Notes: generated from the letters alone by a model not told the origin. Counted from the stretch's first letter, positions 36,594 through 45,551 are shown. The stretch is DNA of 64,000 nucleotides from Pseudodonghicola flavimaris (GCF_030164425.1 NZ_JASNJD010000001.1:475238-539237), one strand, 5' to 3'. Program-made: numbers and translations.

Positions 36594-37691
36594 TCAGGCA
36601 GCTTCGGCTTCGCGATGCTGCCGTTCGATCTCGGCCATGGCCTCAGCTTCAGCTTTGGCAAGCTCTTCGGCGGTGGGCTCCCCACGCTCAGCGGTATCCG
36701 CGAAAGGGTCGTCATCAGCCCGCTCAGCTTCGGCGTCCGCCTCCGCCGCGAGGCGCTGGCATTCTTCGATGATGGTCTTGATCAGGGCGCGGTGTGCTTT
36801 GCCTTCATCGCTGGCCCAGAAAGCGGTGAACGCCTCCTTGCCCTTGCGGGCTTCGGCGCGGGCGTGATCGAGGACCTCCTTCTGCCTCTGCGCATCGCCC
36901 TGGCCCTTGGCCCACTCGGCCATGGCGCGACCGGTCTCCGCACCCATCGGCCGGCGCGGATCGAGCAGCCCCTTGAATTGATCTGCCACCTTGATCTGGT
37001 GGACCGGGCAGCCGGGCGCCGCCGGGTCGAGGATCACCATGGTGGTCATCTCGAACATCAGATCGCCGTCGGCGGCGGGATCCCACGGAACATCGGCGCG
37101 GCGGGTCTTGGTCTTGCGGGCGTTCTTCCCGGTCTTGAAGTCCTGCATCACCGGCTTGGCCCGCGTGCAGATGATGATGTTGGTCTTGGCGCGCACGATG
37201 CGATCGATCAGGCGACGGTAGCGCGGCTTGACCTCGGCCCATGCGAGCTGCGAGCGGGCGTCCTTCTTGCTGTCGTCGCCGCGGGTGAGCCGGTCCAGCG
37301 TGGTCGCATGCAGGTCCAGGACGCCTCCGACGCCCTCCCATGCGTGGGAGAAGCTGTCGAGGATCACCACCGGCAGGCCGGCTGCCTCGGCCGCGTCGAT
37401 GACCTCGATCCAGCGCTCGGGGCCAAAGCCGACGACCTTTCCGCTGTCGTCCACGGCCTGGAAGTCGAAGTGCATCATCTCGGGGAAAGCCTGCTTGTAG
37501 TGCAGGGCCCGGCGGTTCTCGGTGTCGACATAGCCGATGGGCGCGCCGGGGCGACCGGTTACGGTCTCCGCGATGCCGCGGGCCATGAGCAGGGCCGAAT
37601 AGGTCTTGCCGGTGCCGGAGCCGCCGGAGAGCCCGATGGACAGGGTGAGCGGATCATTGATCTCGGTGACGGGGATGAAGCGGATGGTCAT
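36594..37691 (-). CDS. Sak4-like RecA-fold ATPase (phage recombination)
   Basis: A 365-aa protein with Walker A GLSGGSGTGKTYSALL near residue 21 and Walker B VVILDSFSHAW near residue 107, plus a long charged C-terminal tail rich in Glu and Ala. The layout fits phage Sak4-type single-strand annealing or recombination ATPases. It overlaps by four bases the nuclease gene that precedes it, and the two probably form a two-component recombinase. Confidence 0.8.
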   Translation of the reverse strand: MTIRFIPVTEINDPLTLSIGLSGGSGTGKTYSALLMARGIAETVTGRPGAPIGYVDTENRRALHYKQAFPEMMHFDFQAVDDSGKVVGFGPERWIEVIDAAEAAGLPVVILDSFSHAWEGVGGVLDLHATTLDRLTRGDDSKKDARSQLAWAEVKPRYRRLIDRIVRAKTNIIICTRAKPVMQDFKTGKNARKTKTRRADVPWDPAADGDLMFEMTTMVILDPAAPGCPVHQIKVADQFKGLLDPRRPMGAETGRAMAEWAKGQGDAQRQKEVLDHARAEARKGKEAFTAFWASDEGKAHRALIKTIIEECQRLAAEADAEAERADDDPFADTAERGEPTAEELAKAEAEAMAEIERQHREAEAA

Positions 37692-38659
37692 TCTGCAGCT
37701 CCTTGGTAGCCTTGGGGCGCCTGCCAGAGGCGGGCGGCTTCGATGATGTCGGCGCCGGTCCGGCGCTTGTGATCGGCCTCAACGCTCTCGCGCTCGAGCC
37801 ATCGTTCGTGGAACCACTCCGGCAGATCGATCCGGTGCACGCCTGGCGGATAGCCCGGCCAGTGGTCGTCGCGCAGGCAGATGCGCCAGATTTCACGCGC
37901 GCGGGCGATCTTCTTGCGGGCCATCATCAGGCTGTCGTCGCCAAGCTCGACCACGCAGACCTCGTAGGGTGCGCTCTTCTCCTGGAAGACGAAGCGGAAC
38001 GGGCGGTCCTCGCCGGTGGCTGCCTTCCAGACCTGCCGGTAGTGCTCGGCCTGCACGTCGTAGCCGTAGTTCAGGATGGCGCGCTCGCAGGCGTGTGGCG
38101 CCGCGCTCTCGCAGGTCTTGAGGTCGTAGATCGGCGCACCTGCGGCCAGCGGCACATTGTCGAACATGGCCCGGCACCAGATGCCATCGATCTTGGCCAG
38201 CGCGACCAGTTCGGACCGGGCGGGGTCGAGGCTGACGCCCATCCCGGCGAGCCGGTCGTGGGCAACCGCGCGCATGGCTTCGATCCCGTCGACCTCGGCG
38301 GATTTCAGCGGTGTCGCCCCAGCGTCCCGCGCAGAGGCGATGAACTCCTTCGCGGCCTTGGTGCTGGCGGCACCATTCGAGGCCAACAGCTCGTCAGGGA
38401 TCGGCACATAGTTAGCGCCCTTGCCGAGGATGGCGCGGTGCGCAGCCCGGCCGATGTCGAAGGTCTTCTTGTCGACCGGCTCCCATTCCGGGTTGAGCCG
38501 CGGGCACGCGGTCCAGGCGTGAAGCGGGGACTGCGCCAGCATCAGCTTCGCCAGCGTGGAGGAAAGCGACGGCGCAGGCGCCGGGTCGCGGTGATAGGTC
38601 TCTCCGTCGAGCTCGTAGATGCCGGGGCGGTCGAGGATGGTTTCGGTCATCGCGTTCAT
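37688..38659 (-). CDS. RecE-like PD-(D/E)XK nuclease
   Basis: A 323-aa protein of the phage PDDEXK exonuclease class. Visible elements are an N-terminal helix with GRAAHRAILGKG, then VALAKIDGIWCRAMFDNV and IYDLKTCESA, which supply the D...DxK active-site pattern, and a C-terminal basic helix. ATG 38659 is chosen for its GGAGGCG site and overlap with the preceding stop (TGATG). It likely resects phage DNA ends for the neighbouring Sak4-like ATPase. Confidence 0.8.
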   Translation of the reverse strand: MNAMTETILDRPGIYELDGETYHRDPAPAPSLSSTLAKLMLAQSPLHAWTACPRLNPEWEPVDKKTFDIGRAAHRAILGKGANYVPIPDELLASNGAASTKAAKEFIASARDAGATPLKSAEVDGIEAMRAVAHDRLAGMGVSLDPARSELVALAKIDGIWCRAMFDNVPLAAGAPIYDLKTCESAAPHACERAILNYGYDVQAEHYRQVWKAATGEDRPFRFVFQEKSAPYEVCVVELGDDSLMMARKKIARAREIWRICLRDDHWPGYPPGVHRIDLPEWFHERWLERESVEADHKRRTGADIIEAARLWQAPQGYQGAAE

Positions 38660-38958
38660 CACGCCGCCTCCATCTCGCCGGTCATCAGGTCCTCGGTGAT
38701 CCGCTCGGCGATCAGCTCTTCCTGGCGATCGACTTCTTCCTCGCCGCACATTTCGACCAGTTCGACGCGGCCCGCCTTCCAGCCGCCGATCTGAACGGTG
38801 GTGATTTCAAGGCCCTCAACCTCAGGGTATCCGGTGAAGATCCCAACGTCCGGCTCGGCAGGTTGCCAGCGGGCGTCGTAATCCACTGTCACCGGCACGT
38901 CAGGCAACTCTCCGCCATCGGACGGGCAGAGGGTTATGTCTGTGTGGTAGATCGCCAT
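38659..38958 (-). CDS. Small acidic phage protein of unknown function
   Basis: A 99-aa protein starting MAIYHTDITLCPSDGG after a GGGAGGTGG site. It is acidic, with a beta-rich first half and a C-terminal helix (EEEVDRQEELIAERI). It overlaps both neighbours at ATG/TGA junctions in the leftward early operon. It is not recognised as any named family. Confidence 0.65.
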   Translation of the reverse strand: MAIYHTDITLCPSDGGELPDVPVTVDYDARWQPAEPDVGIFTGYPEVEGLEITTVQIGGWKAGRVELVEMCGEEEVDRQEELIAERITEDLMTGEMEAA

Positions 38959-39221
38959 CACAGCCACCTCCCGACAGCGCGCACGAACAGCAGCCCGCCA
39001 CCGATCAGGCATGTCGCCAGAACCGCCCAGAACAGCACCTGGTCAATCAGCGGCTGCCGGTCGATCCAGCGCTTCCCGGTGAGCCGGGCGAGCATGCCGT
39101 CGCGCATCCTGGCATCGACGCGTTCTGCCGGGGTAGGGCGCTCAAGCTGCTCGATGCCGGCCTGCACCGCCCGGGCGCGCAGGTCATCGACGTAGCCGCC
39201 GTCGTAGAAGCCGCCATCCAT
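38958..39221 (-). CDS. Small phage protein with one C-terminal membrane segment
   Basis: An 87-aa protein (start MDGGFYDGGYVDDL). The N-terminal 60 residues are charged and helical; a single hydrophobic span follows (VLFWAVLATCLIGGGLLFV) with a short basic tail, so it is probably tail-anchored in the inner membrane. Operon overlaps on both sides support it. Function unknown; membrane-anchored early phage proteins are sometimes exclusion factors. Confidence 0.6.
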   Translation of the reverse strand: MDGGFYDGGYVDDLRARAVQAGIEQLERPTPAERVDARMRDGMLARLTGKRWIDRQPLIDQVLFWAVLATCLIGGGLLFVRAVGRWL

Positions 39222-39415
39222 CACGCCACCTCGCGCGGCTGGGCGAAGTGGTTGGCGCCGTCCGCCTCGCAGTCGCGCTGCAGCTCGCGGTCGAAGGCGC
39301 CCCGCGGGAACACGGTGCGGATGCCGGTCGGTCGGCTGTGGCCGATCACCGCCGGCAGCGGGATCACCGCGCCGTCGTGGCTCTCGGTCACTTGGGTGGT
39401 CTGGATGGTGGTCAT
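39221..39415 (-). CDS. First gene of leftward early operon, unknown function
   Basis: A 64-aa protein (start MTTIQTTQVTESHDG) preceded by GGGAGAG. It is the promoter-proximal gene of the leftward operon, about 110 bp from the operator pair at 39525-39577. Its position is that of an early regulator such as lambda N, but it has no arginine-rich N-terminus and no motif recognised. Confidence 0.6.
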   Translation of the reverse strand: MTTIQTTQVTESHDGAVIPLPAVIGHSRPTGIRTVFPRGAFDRELQRDCEADGANHFAQPREVA

Positions 39416-39524
39416 CTGTCTCTCCCTCATGGGCGCCGGGTGCCCGGCGGTGGTCCCGCGATCTGCGACCCGTTGGCTCGGCGGCCGGGTTGGGCGGGTC
39501 TTCGGCGGGGTGTGTGGGGAGATA

Positions 39525-39577
39525 TGTAGCGAAATTCGCAACGTAACGCAATGGAGAATGTAGCTTAAATCGCTACA
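39525..39577. promoter_or_regulatory. Left operator pair of phage repressor
   Basis: Two copies of a 19-bp palindrome, TGTAGC-N7-GCTACA. Site 2 (39559-39577) is perfect; site 1 (39525-39543) has an imperfect right arm (GCAACG). Their centres are 34 bp apart, exactly as at the right operators 43843-43895. They lie upstream of the leftward early operon and should let the CI-like repressor and Cro silence it. Confidence 0.8.
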
Positions 39578-40025
39578 AATGGAAATTGAGCCGTGCTATG
39601 CCACCCATGCCGGGGATCGGCCCCGGTGCTGTCTGGCGGCGCGAACCCTGTATGGGGCATGGGGCACCTGATCAGGGAAACGACCGGGAGACCGTCTGCG
39701 GGTTCGATCCCCGCCGCGCGGTCTGATGGCAAATAGAACGACCAGCGCACAGGGGCGGGGCAGTTGATCTGGTGGCGAGGGGCATAAAGGCCGATGGAAA
39801 TACCGTGCACTGAGGGCGGGGAGCCGACTTTCGCTGCGGATGCCTCCGAAGTCCGCTTAGCAACGAGAGCATATTTGACCCAATGAAATGCTCCTTGGCC
39901 TGCAGCACTCACCGAGCAAAGCATTGAGGTGAAAGGCCGTAGGTGTGCTGGATAGAACCTTCCACGAACACCAAAGTTCGGCTATTAAGTTCCGTGCAGG
40001 TAATCGAGAATGAAAGAGCGAGCAG
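39578..40025. other. Intergenic region between left operators and the kinase unit
   Basis: This 448-bp stretch has no gene I can support; reverse-strand frames here lack ribosome sites and family features. Around 39690-39715 there is an isolated T-arm-like hairpin (GCGGG-TTCGATC-CCCGC) without the rest of a tRNA. The rightmost 150 bp become AT-richer and probably hold the promoter of the gene at 40026. No operator-like palindrome is seen immediately ahead of 40026. Confidence 0.5.
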
Positions 40026-40491
40026 ATGACAAAACGATGGGTAGGAATTGTCGTGAGTGGCGACAAGGTCATAGTGGTTGACGCCGAAGTTCCCGATGCC
40101 GGTCAGCTCGTTCTTCAGAATGATGACACTTGGAAAATGCAAGGTGGTGATCGCGCGGCCGCCTATAACGTGATTGGCCAACAATGCCACGACTACCTCC
40201 GTGCCAATGGTGTTACGAAGGTGTTGATCAAGGCCAGCGCAGTGTCACTCGGGGCCACCAAAATCGGCCACCTGCGAAGCGCGGAGTTGAGGGGCGTCAT
40301 CAAAGGCGCAGCGGCGTCGGTTTGCGAGGTGAAAGAATTCTCGAAGGCCGCGCTTAGCAGGAATTTCGGTGATCGGAAGGTAGACGAATACGCAAAAGAC
40401 GACGCATTCTGGATGACTCACTTTACCGGCGAAGAACTTCGTGTAGGCAGTCGAGAGGCCGCGATTATGCTTTTGGCTGAGAGCGGTCGAA

Positions 40492-40499
<8 letters not shown>
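40026..40499 (+). CDS. Unknown protein coupled to kinase, possible RuvC/RNase H-like fold
   Basis: A 157-aa soluble protein. The start WVGIVVSGDKVIVVDAEV, a strand KVLIKASAVSLGATKIGH and a C-terminal acidic helix containing DEYAKDDAFW together resemble the order of RuvC-like or DUF3010-like folds, but this is a weak resemblance by eye. It overlaps the kinase gene by eight bases, so the two are translationally coupled. It is AT-richer than the phage structural genes, suggesting separate origin. Not recognised with confidence. Confidence 0.7.
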
Positions 40500-41519
<1,020 letters not shown>

Positions 41520-41523
<4 letters not shown>

Positions 41524-41723
41524 ACTGCGCGGCGCCTCGGCGGCAAAACGTAAGGCCCCAAATCAGGAGTCCTGACTGGCGGTTTCGCACCAAGGGCTTT
41601 GATAGCGAGTTCGCGTCGGTCGCCGCTACAGGCGCTGCAAAAGCTCTTAGAGGCGACGACACCCTCTTGTGGATGCCACACACGTCCGCAGAACCTGCAC
41701 TTTGGTAAGCGCAAAGCCTTCAT
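41520..41723 (-). CDS. Small zinc-finger phage protein
   Basis: A 67-aa protein with two cysteine pairs spaced as a zinc knuckle (CRFCGRVWHP and SFCSACSGDRRE) and a C-terminal GPYVLPPRRR tail. This architecture recurs in phage and proteobacterial small proteins of unknown role. It is convergent with the kinase gene, overlapping its end by four bases. The ribosome site is weak (GGGTG), which lowers confidence. Confidence 0.6.
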
Positions 41724-41951
41724 GATCGCACCCGTTGGATCGTTGGTTCTCCCTTATGTGTAGGAACATACACAGAACAGTCGCAGGTAGCAAATTTTAA
41801 AAGGGTAGCGGGTCAGAATAACCCAGAAGTGAATCTGGTTTACGACATCAAAGAGGCCACAGTTGATCGATTGGTGGATAACGGCTGTTCTATCTTTCCA
41901 AGCGGCCTCTCTCGAAAGAAGGCTCCAAGGTCTGCTTCGGGCCGTTCACGC

Positions 41952-41975
41952 CTTCCTCACCTACTCCGCCGGTTC
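41952..41975 (-). repeat. Degenerate third copy of the cI 3' end
   Basis: Twenty-four bases match copy B (42208-42231) at about 21 positions. Read leftward they give EPAE-stop-VRK against WPAELVRK in the repressor. It lies just beyond the stop of the coiled-coil gene. Confidence 0.55.
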
Positions 41976-41980
41976 ACCCA

Positions 41981-42202
41981 TCATCTCGGCACCCTCAGCG
42001 CCGAAGCCACGATGCGAGACAGCGCGGCAAGCTCCCCGGTTGCCGCCTTTCCGGCGGCCTCAAACCCTCTAGCCAGTTCAAGGCGCCCCTCGTCTGTACG
42101 TGCGATTCCGTCCGTCAGGCCGAGGATGATTTCCAGCGCCGCCCGGCGGCACTCGGCGACTTGGGCCTCGAGAGCGGCGATGCGGGCGCTATCTTCAGGC
42201 AT
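41981..42202 (-). CDS. Small coiled-coil phage protein
   Basis: A 73-aa protein, mostly one amphipathic helix (ARIAALEAQVAECRRAALEI, then a GFEAAGKAATGELAALSRIV helix). Its GAGGAAG ribosome site and a TAATG start overlap both lie within the 3'-end remnant of a cI gene (copy B), implying that it once followed cI directly and was translated by coupling to it. Function unknown. Confidence 0.65.
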   Translation of the reverse strand: MPEDSARIAALEAQVAECRRAALEIILGLTDGIARTDEGRLELARGFEAAGKAATGELAALSRIVASALRVPR

Positions 42203-42207
42203 TACCG

Positions 42208-42251
42208 CTTCCTCACCAACTCCGCCGGCCAGTGCAGGCGGACACGGACGG
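42208..42251 (-). repeat. Remnant of a cI gene 3' end (copy B)
   Basis: The 44 bases match 43161-43204 at 37 positions. Read leftward both encode VRLHWPAELVRK with one residue different nearby, and six of seven mismatches fall at third codon positions. The remnant ends with its own stop codon (CGG TAA). It begins five bases beyond the RTX stop codon. Confidence 0.8.
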
Positions 42252-42255
42252 TGCG

Positions 42256-43050
42256 CTATGCAATCTGAATATCGTCGATGATGGTCTTGGCGTTGAAGAT
42301 GCCTTCGAGTTTCAGCTCGTGCCTGCCAAAGTCGAACAGGATGCCGTCGCCATCGAACGATGCGAACTTGTTCACGATTTGGCGCTCAGTCAGGTCACCT
42401 TTCCAGAGGTGATGATCCAGGATCAGCGTGTCCACGCCGAGCTCAAAGTCGGTGATGGTGTCCTTGCCGTAGCCTTTGCTGAATATGAATGCGTCAGCCC
42501 CATCGCTGCCGGTGAGCGTGTCTCTCCCGCGTCCGCCGTCGAGGATGTCGTTCCCGGCGCCTCCGATCAAGGTGTCGCGGCCGCCGCCGCCATTCAGTGT
42601 GTCGTCGCCATCCCCAGCATTGATCAGGTTGTCATGCCTGTTTCCGGATAGTTTGTCATCGCCGGCCAGCCATGGTGTCCAGGTTTCCGCCGTCTGTTCG
42701 ATGTATGTGGAGACGGTCTTAAACTTAAATGGGGCTATTCCCCAATCGATGTCAGTCATGCTGGCAAGCTGCTTTCCAGCGTCATCTTTGAAGACGATAC
42801 TCTTCAGCCAAACACCCCAATCACCAGCCTCAAACTCAGCTTTGTTCCGAGGGGTATCGGCGAACACCAATGCTGTCGCTACAGTGTCATCCCCATCGAT
42901 CTTGAAGGCGTAGCGATAGACACCATCTCCGACATCTTTCCGCCCGACGCGAGCGGCATCCAACCCATCTGGAGTATCAACTCCAAAGCCAAAAAGGTCT
43001 GGGGCAATATCCAGCCTGTCACCAATGCCGTTTTTCAAAATTACTTTCAT
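42256..43050 (-). CDS. Prophage RTX-repeat protein (type I secretion candidate)
   Basis: A 264-aa protein. Residues about 128-190 hold calcium-binding nonapeptides (NAGDGDDTLNGGGGRDTL, GGAGNDILDGGRGRDTL). The C-terminal 70 residues (from DTITDFELGVDTLIL to LEGIFNAKTIIDDIQIA) resemble the end of the RTX protein at 50078-51655, suggesting a shared uncleaved type I secretion signal. The N-terminal domain is unrecognised. ATG 43050 is preferred over 43098. It is inserted between cI and a duplicated cI 3' end, acting as a cargo gene. No type I secretion genes are in the window. Confidence 0.85.
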   Translation of the reverse strand: MKVILKNGIGDRLDIAPDLFGFGVDTPDGLDAARVGRKDVGDGVYRYAFKIDGDDTVATALVFADTPRNKAEFEAGDWGVWLKSIVFKDDAGKQLASMTDIDWGIAPFKFKTVSTYIEQTAETWTPWLAGDDKLSGNRHDNLINAGDGDDTLNGGGGRDTLIGGAGNDILDGGRGRDTLTGSDGADAFIFSKGYGKDTITDFELGVDTLILDHHLWKGDLTERQIVNKFASFDGDGILFDFGRHELKLEGIFNAKTIIDDIQIA

Positions 43051-43151
43051 AATTTCACTCAACCATACCAGATATACATTTCCGCTATACCAAATCACTT
43101 TTCCCTAGGGGTCAATCTTTTTCGTGGGAACAAGCTGTGTCTCAAGCCTTT

Positions 43152-43820
43152 CTAGCTCACCTTCCTAACCAACTCCGCGGGCCAGTGCAGTCGCACCCGC
43201 GCGGCCCACTTGAGCCGCACGTCATGCATGTTGTCAGCGCCGGGGTTCAACGAGACCAAGTTGAACAGCCCTGGCTCGCTACCGCGCTTTACCTGCTTTA
43301 CCCAGCCCATGCCGGCTTCGTCCTCGCAGACGCAGCGGTGGCCGATCGCTTCTTCGGGCACGCCGTCGTGGGTGTCGCGGGTGTAGAAGAGCAGATCGCC
43401 GGCACTGTAGACCGGCTCCATGCTGTCCCCGACCACTTCGACCGCGACGATGCCGTGCGGGGAGAGCCCGGGCGGGCATTCGACCTGAGGGCCGTCACCT
43501 TTCTCGTAGGCGTCGAAGACCGGAACCTTGGCGCCGGCGCCGACTTGGCCGGCGATGGAGATTGAAGGCTGATCAGGCTTGCCGCTCGGTAGAGCAAATC
43601 CCGTAATCTCAGAAATCAGCAGCATCTCTTCGGCGGAGATAACTCGCTTTCCAAGCGTCATCTTGTTGATGATCGAGCGATCTATCTTCTTTGGGACGCG
43701 CGCATCAAGACGCTCTGCCAGCGCCGTTTGGCTCAGGCCAGAGTGTGCCAGAGCTTCTATCAGCCACTCATTCAGCGGCGTTGATATGGGTGTTCGCGCG
43801 TGCATCTCGCCGAACAGCAT
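43152..43820 (-). CDS. CI-type phage repressor with S24 (LexA-like) domain
   Basis: A repressor of about 222 aa. The N-terminal HTH (GLSQTALAERLDARVPKKID) is followed by a self-cleaving S24 domain: catalytic serine in VVGDSMEPVYSAGD and lysine in GWVKQVKRG. SOS-induced self-cleavage would release lysis functions. The start is uncertain: ATG 43820 has GGAAG close ahead, while ATG 43841 abuts right operator 1 and ATG 43805 is also possible. It diverges from Cro across the right operators. Its 3' end is duplicated downstream of the RTX gene. Confidence 0.92.
   Translation of the reverse strand: MLFGEMHARTPISTPLNEWLIEALAHSGLSQTALAERLDARVPKKIDRSIINKMTLGKRVISAEEMLLISEITGFALPSGKPDQPSISIAGQVGAGAKVPVFDAYEKGDGPQVECPPGLSPHGIVAVEVVGDSMEPVYSAGDLLFYTRDTHDGVPEEAIGHRCVCEDEAGMGWVKQVKRGSEPGLFNLVSLNPGADNMHDVRLKWAARVRLHWPAELVRKVS
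43161..43204 (-). repeat. Intact cI 3' end matching remnant (copy A)
   Basis: This is the C-terminal coding part of the repressor, reading ARVRLHWPAELVRK before VS and the stop. It is the partner of the remnant at 42208-42251, with the RTX gene lying exactly between the two. Confidence 0.8.
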
Positions 43821-43842
43821 ATCTTCCACGCAGATTAGCATC

Positions 43843-43895
43843 TGTAACGAAATTCGCTACAAAGGCAGTTGTATAGTGTAGCTAAAATCGCTACA
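43843..43895. promoter_or_regulatory. Right operator pair of phage repressor
   Basis: Two 19-bp palindromes: site 1 (43843-43861, TGTAAC-N7-GCTACA) and site 2 (43877-43895, perfect TGTAGC-N7-GCTACA), centres 34 bp apart as at the left pair. -10-like TATAGT (43872-43877) and TAAAAT (43883-43888) lie between or inside them. They control cI leftward and cro rightward. Confidence 0.82.
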
Positions 43896-43903
43896 ATGCA
43901 GGC

Positions 43904-44143
43904 ATGGAACCTGCAAGCAGCATCATTTCGGCCCTCGGCGGCCCCTCGGCGGTGGCTGAGGCCATCGGCATCCATCGCACACGAGTGTCCATGTGGCAGG
44001 CCCCGCGCGAGCGTGGCGGCACAAACGGCCTCATTCCGTATCGGCATGTCCAGAAGCTCTTGGACCTCGCCAATGAGAAGGGGGTCGAGCTCGCCCCGGG
44101 AGATTTCATCCCGTCGAGCGACGATGCCGACGCAGCCGCCTGA
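43904..44143 (+). CDS. Cro/YdaS-like HTH repressor
   Basis: A 79-aa protein with an HTH of the YdaS/Cro class (IISALGGPSAVAEAIGIHRT, then RVSMWQAPRERG). It starts eight bases after right operator 2, so its transcript has almost no leader. As the first rightward gene it should act like lambda Cro on the same operators, repressing cI after induction. Confidence 0.85.
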   Translation: MEPASSIISALGGPSAVAEAIGIHRTRVSMWQAPRERGGTNGLIPYRHVQKLLDLANEKGVELAPGDFIPSSDDADAAA

Positions 44144-44220
44144 AAACCCTCTCTGTCCCATGGGGCCACCTTGGGCCGGGGCCGCAAAACCGTCCATCTA
44201 AACGAGCAGAGGAATTTCAC

Positions 44221-44685
44221 ATGAGGCGACCTCGCTACGGAACCGCCCAGAGCGCGGTGAGAGCGGCGCTCGACGCGACCGGGAAACGCGACAAGGACGT
44301 GGCCGACTTCCTGGGCGTCCGGGGCTCCACGCTGTCCTACGCCACCGAGGAGAGCGACGACCGGCCCGGCGGGCTGGGGGTGAACTATCTCCACCGGCTG
44401 GCGCTGGCCCATCCGGCGGCAGCGGTTCCGCTGGCCCAGCATTTCGCGGCCATGGCCGGCGGGGTCTATCAGCCGATCGACACCGAGGGCAGGGTGGTCA
44501 GCCTGTTCGAACACACCAGCCTTTGTGCCAAGGAGACCGGCGAGGCGATCGCCGCAATGGCCCGGGCCGCGGAACACGGGTCGGCAGGAAATCTCGAAGC
44601 GGCGGAGCGCGAGACCCGAGAGGCGATCGCGCAGATGGTCGCCTACCTCTCCGCGATCAACGCAAGGGCGGAGGGCGCGGCATGA
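44221..44685 (+). CDS. CII-like phage regulatory protein
   Basis: A 154-aa protein with an N-terminal HTH (AVRAALDATGKRDKDVADFL, then GVRGSTLSYATEE) and C-terminal helices, matching the Phage_CII/CP76 pattern. CII-type proteins promote repressor synthesis after infection. It is the second rightward gene, the position of cII in lambdoid phages. Confidence 0.7.
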   Translation: MRRPRYGTAQSAVRAALDATGKRDKDVADFLGVRGSTLSYATEESDDRPGGLGVNYLHRLALAHPAAAVPLAQHFAAMAGGVYQPIDTEGRVVSLFEHTSLCAKETGEAIAAMARAAEHGSAGNLEAAERETREAIAQMVAYLSAINARAEGAA

Positions 44686-44690
44686 GGGAA

Positions 44691-44981
44691 TTAGCCCGGC
44701 AGATTTGTCCTGCGCTCCGTTTGCCCGCAGGAGCGGCAGGCCCACACTTCTATTGTCCCGCCCAGGTCGCCAAGCTCGCCATCCATCGGCTGTGTGCTTT
44801 GACGCATCAGTTCGTATTCACCACAGGCTGGGCATCGTTCTCCACCGGACTTCTTCTCGGAAGCTGCTTTCAGCTCGGCCACCTGATTTTCCAAAGCCTC
44901 AACCCGCGCCGGAAGTTCTTTCAGCGTTTTCCAGATCGGCACCGCATCGAGGAGTTTCAAAATGTCTGACACGGAAATCAT
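44691..44981 (-). CDS. Coiled-coil/zinc-ribbon small phage protein, opposite strand
   Basis: A 96-aa protein: helix MISVSDILKLLDAVPIWKTL, coiled coil ELPARVEALENQVAELK, then a zinc ribbon (CPACG ... CRSCG). An AAGGAT site lies six bases before the ATG. It is encoded against the rightward early operon, and its first 20 bases overlap the start of the 44962 gene on the other strand. Small proteins of this layout are common in prophages; function unknown. Confidence 0.7.
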   Translation of the reverse strand: MISVSDILKLLDAVPIWKTLKELPARVEALENQVAELKAASEKKSGGERCPACGEYELMRQSTQPMDGELGDLGGTIEVWACRSCGQTERRTNLPG

Positions 44982-45153
44982 GGATAAATCCTTGCGCGAA
45001 AAAGGTCGGGGAATTCTCGCGGATATTCTCATCGGGTTTGGGGATCGAGTCGAGAGGATTTCACTGTCCACGAGATCCGGAAATGTCGAGATCAGGCAGG
45101 ACATCGAACTGGCGTTGCCTTCGCCCTCAGATCAAGAGGAGGGCGCGGCATGA
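44962..45153 (+). CDS. Small rightward early phage protein
   Basis: A 63-aa protein beginning MSDTEIMDKSLREKGRG with GGAG seven bases before the ATG, and a TGA that overlaps the next start (ATGA). The coupling and ribosome site support it. No family recognised. Confidence 0.6.
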   Translation: MSDTEIMDKSLREKGRGILADILIGFGDRVERISLSTRSGNVEIRQDIELALPSPSDQEEGAA

Positions 45154-45419
45154 AGGGCCGCCCGATCAAGAACCCACGCACCGAGCGCATCGCCTACCAG
45201 ATCCACTGGCTGATCAAAGATACCGGCGGCGATTGCACGCTCGAGGATATGGCCGAGCTGAGCGGCGAGAGCTGGCAGCGGTGCCGGGCCGTCGCCGCCC
45301 GCCGAGGCTTGGCCGGGATGTACCGGACCACCTCCGCCCGCGCAGACGGGGATTTCCGCTCTGCCGATCTGCGTGTGCGGATGGATCGCGAGCTCACGGA
45401 ATTGGAGGCGGCCGCCTGA
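45150..45419 (+). CDS. Small basic phage protein, possibly DNA-binding
   Basis: An 89-aa protein. The segment CTLEDMAELSGESWQRCRAV looks like a helix-turn-helix, preceded by a basic N-terminus (MKGRPIKNPRTERIAY). It is coupled to the previous gene. A role in early regulation is possible but not shown. Confidence 0.6.
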   Translation: MKGRPIKNPRTERIAYQIHWLIKDTGGDCTLEDMAELSGESWQRCRAVAARRGLAGMYRTTSARADGDFRSADLRVRMDRELTELEAAA

Positions 45420-45456
45420 GGCCGTCCTTCCGAAGACCGGCGACACAAGCCGGCAA

Positions 45457-45498
45457 GCGCGAGCGGCGCTCCTTCCCAACCCACGGCGCCGCTCGCGC
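45457..45498 (+). other. Long perfect hairpin in early operon
   Basis: Two 13-base arms, 45457-45469 (GCGCGAGCGGCGC) and 45486-45498, are perfectly complementary with a 16-base loop. There is no T-tract, so it is more likely an mRNA-processing or Rho/antitermination-sensitive site than an intrinsic terminator. It fills most of the 132-bp gap before 45552. Confidence 0.6.
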
Positions 45499-45551
45499 AA
45501 CAGCATCCCGGCCGCGGGGATCAGCGGCAGGACAGCCCAAGGAGAAACCTC

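Noticed and set aside
39690..39725. T-arm-like sequence with GGGTTCGATCCCCGC hinting at a tRNA or attachment remnant
   Set aside because: The five-pair stem and seven-base loop are good, but no matching acceptor, D or anticodon arms were found within the preceding 70 bases, and it does not match the tRNA-Val 3' end.
39565..40190. Reverse-strand reading frames opposite the start of the 40026 gene
   Set aside because: No ribosome sites, no recognisable protein features, and they conflict with the better-supported gene at 40026.
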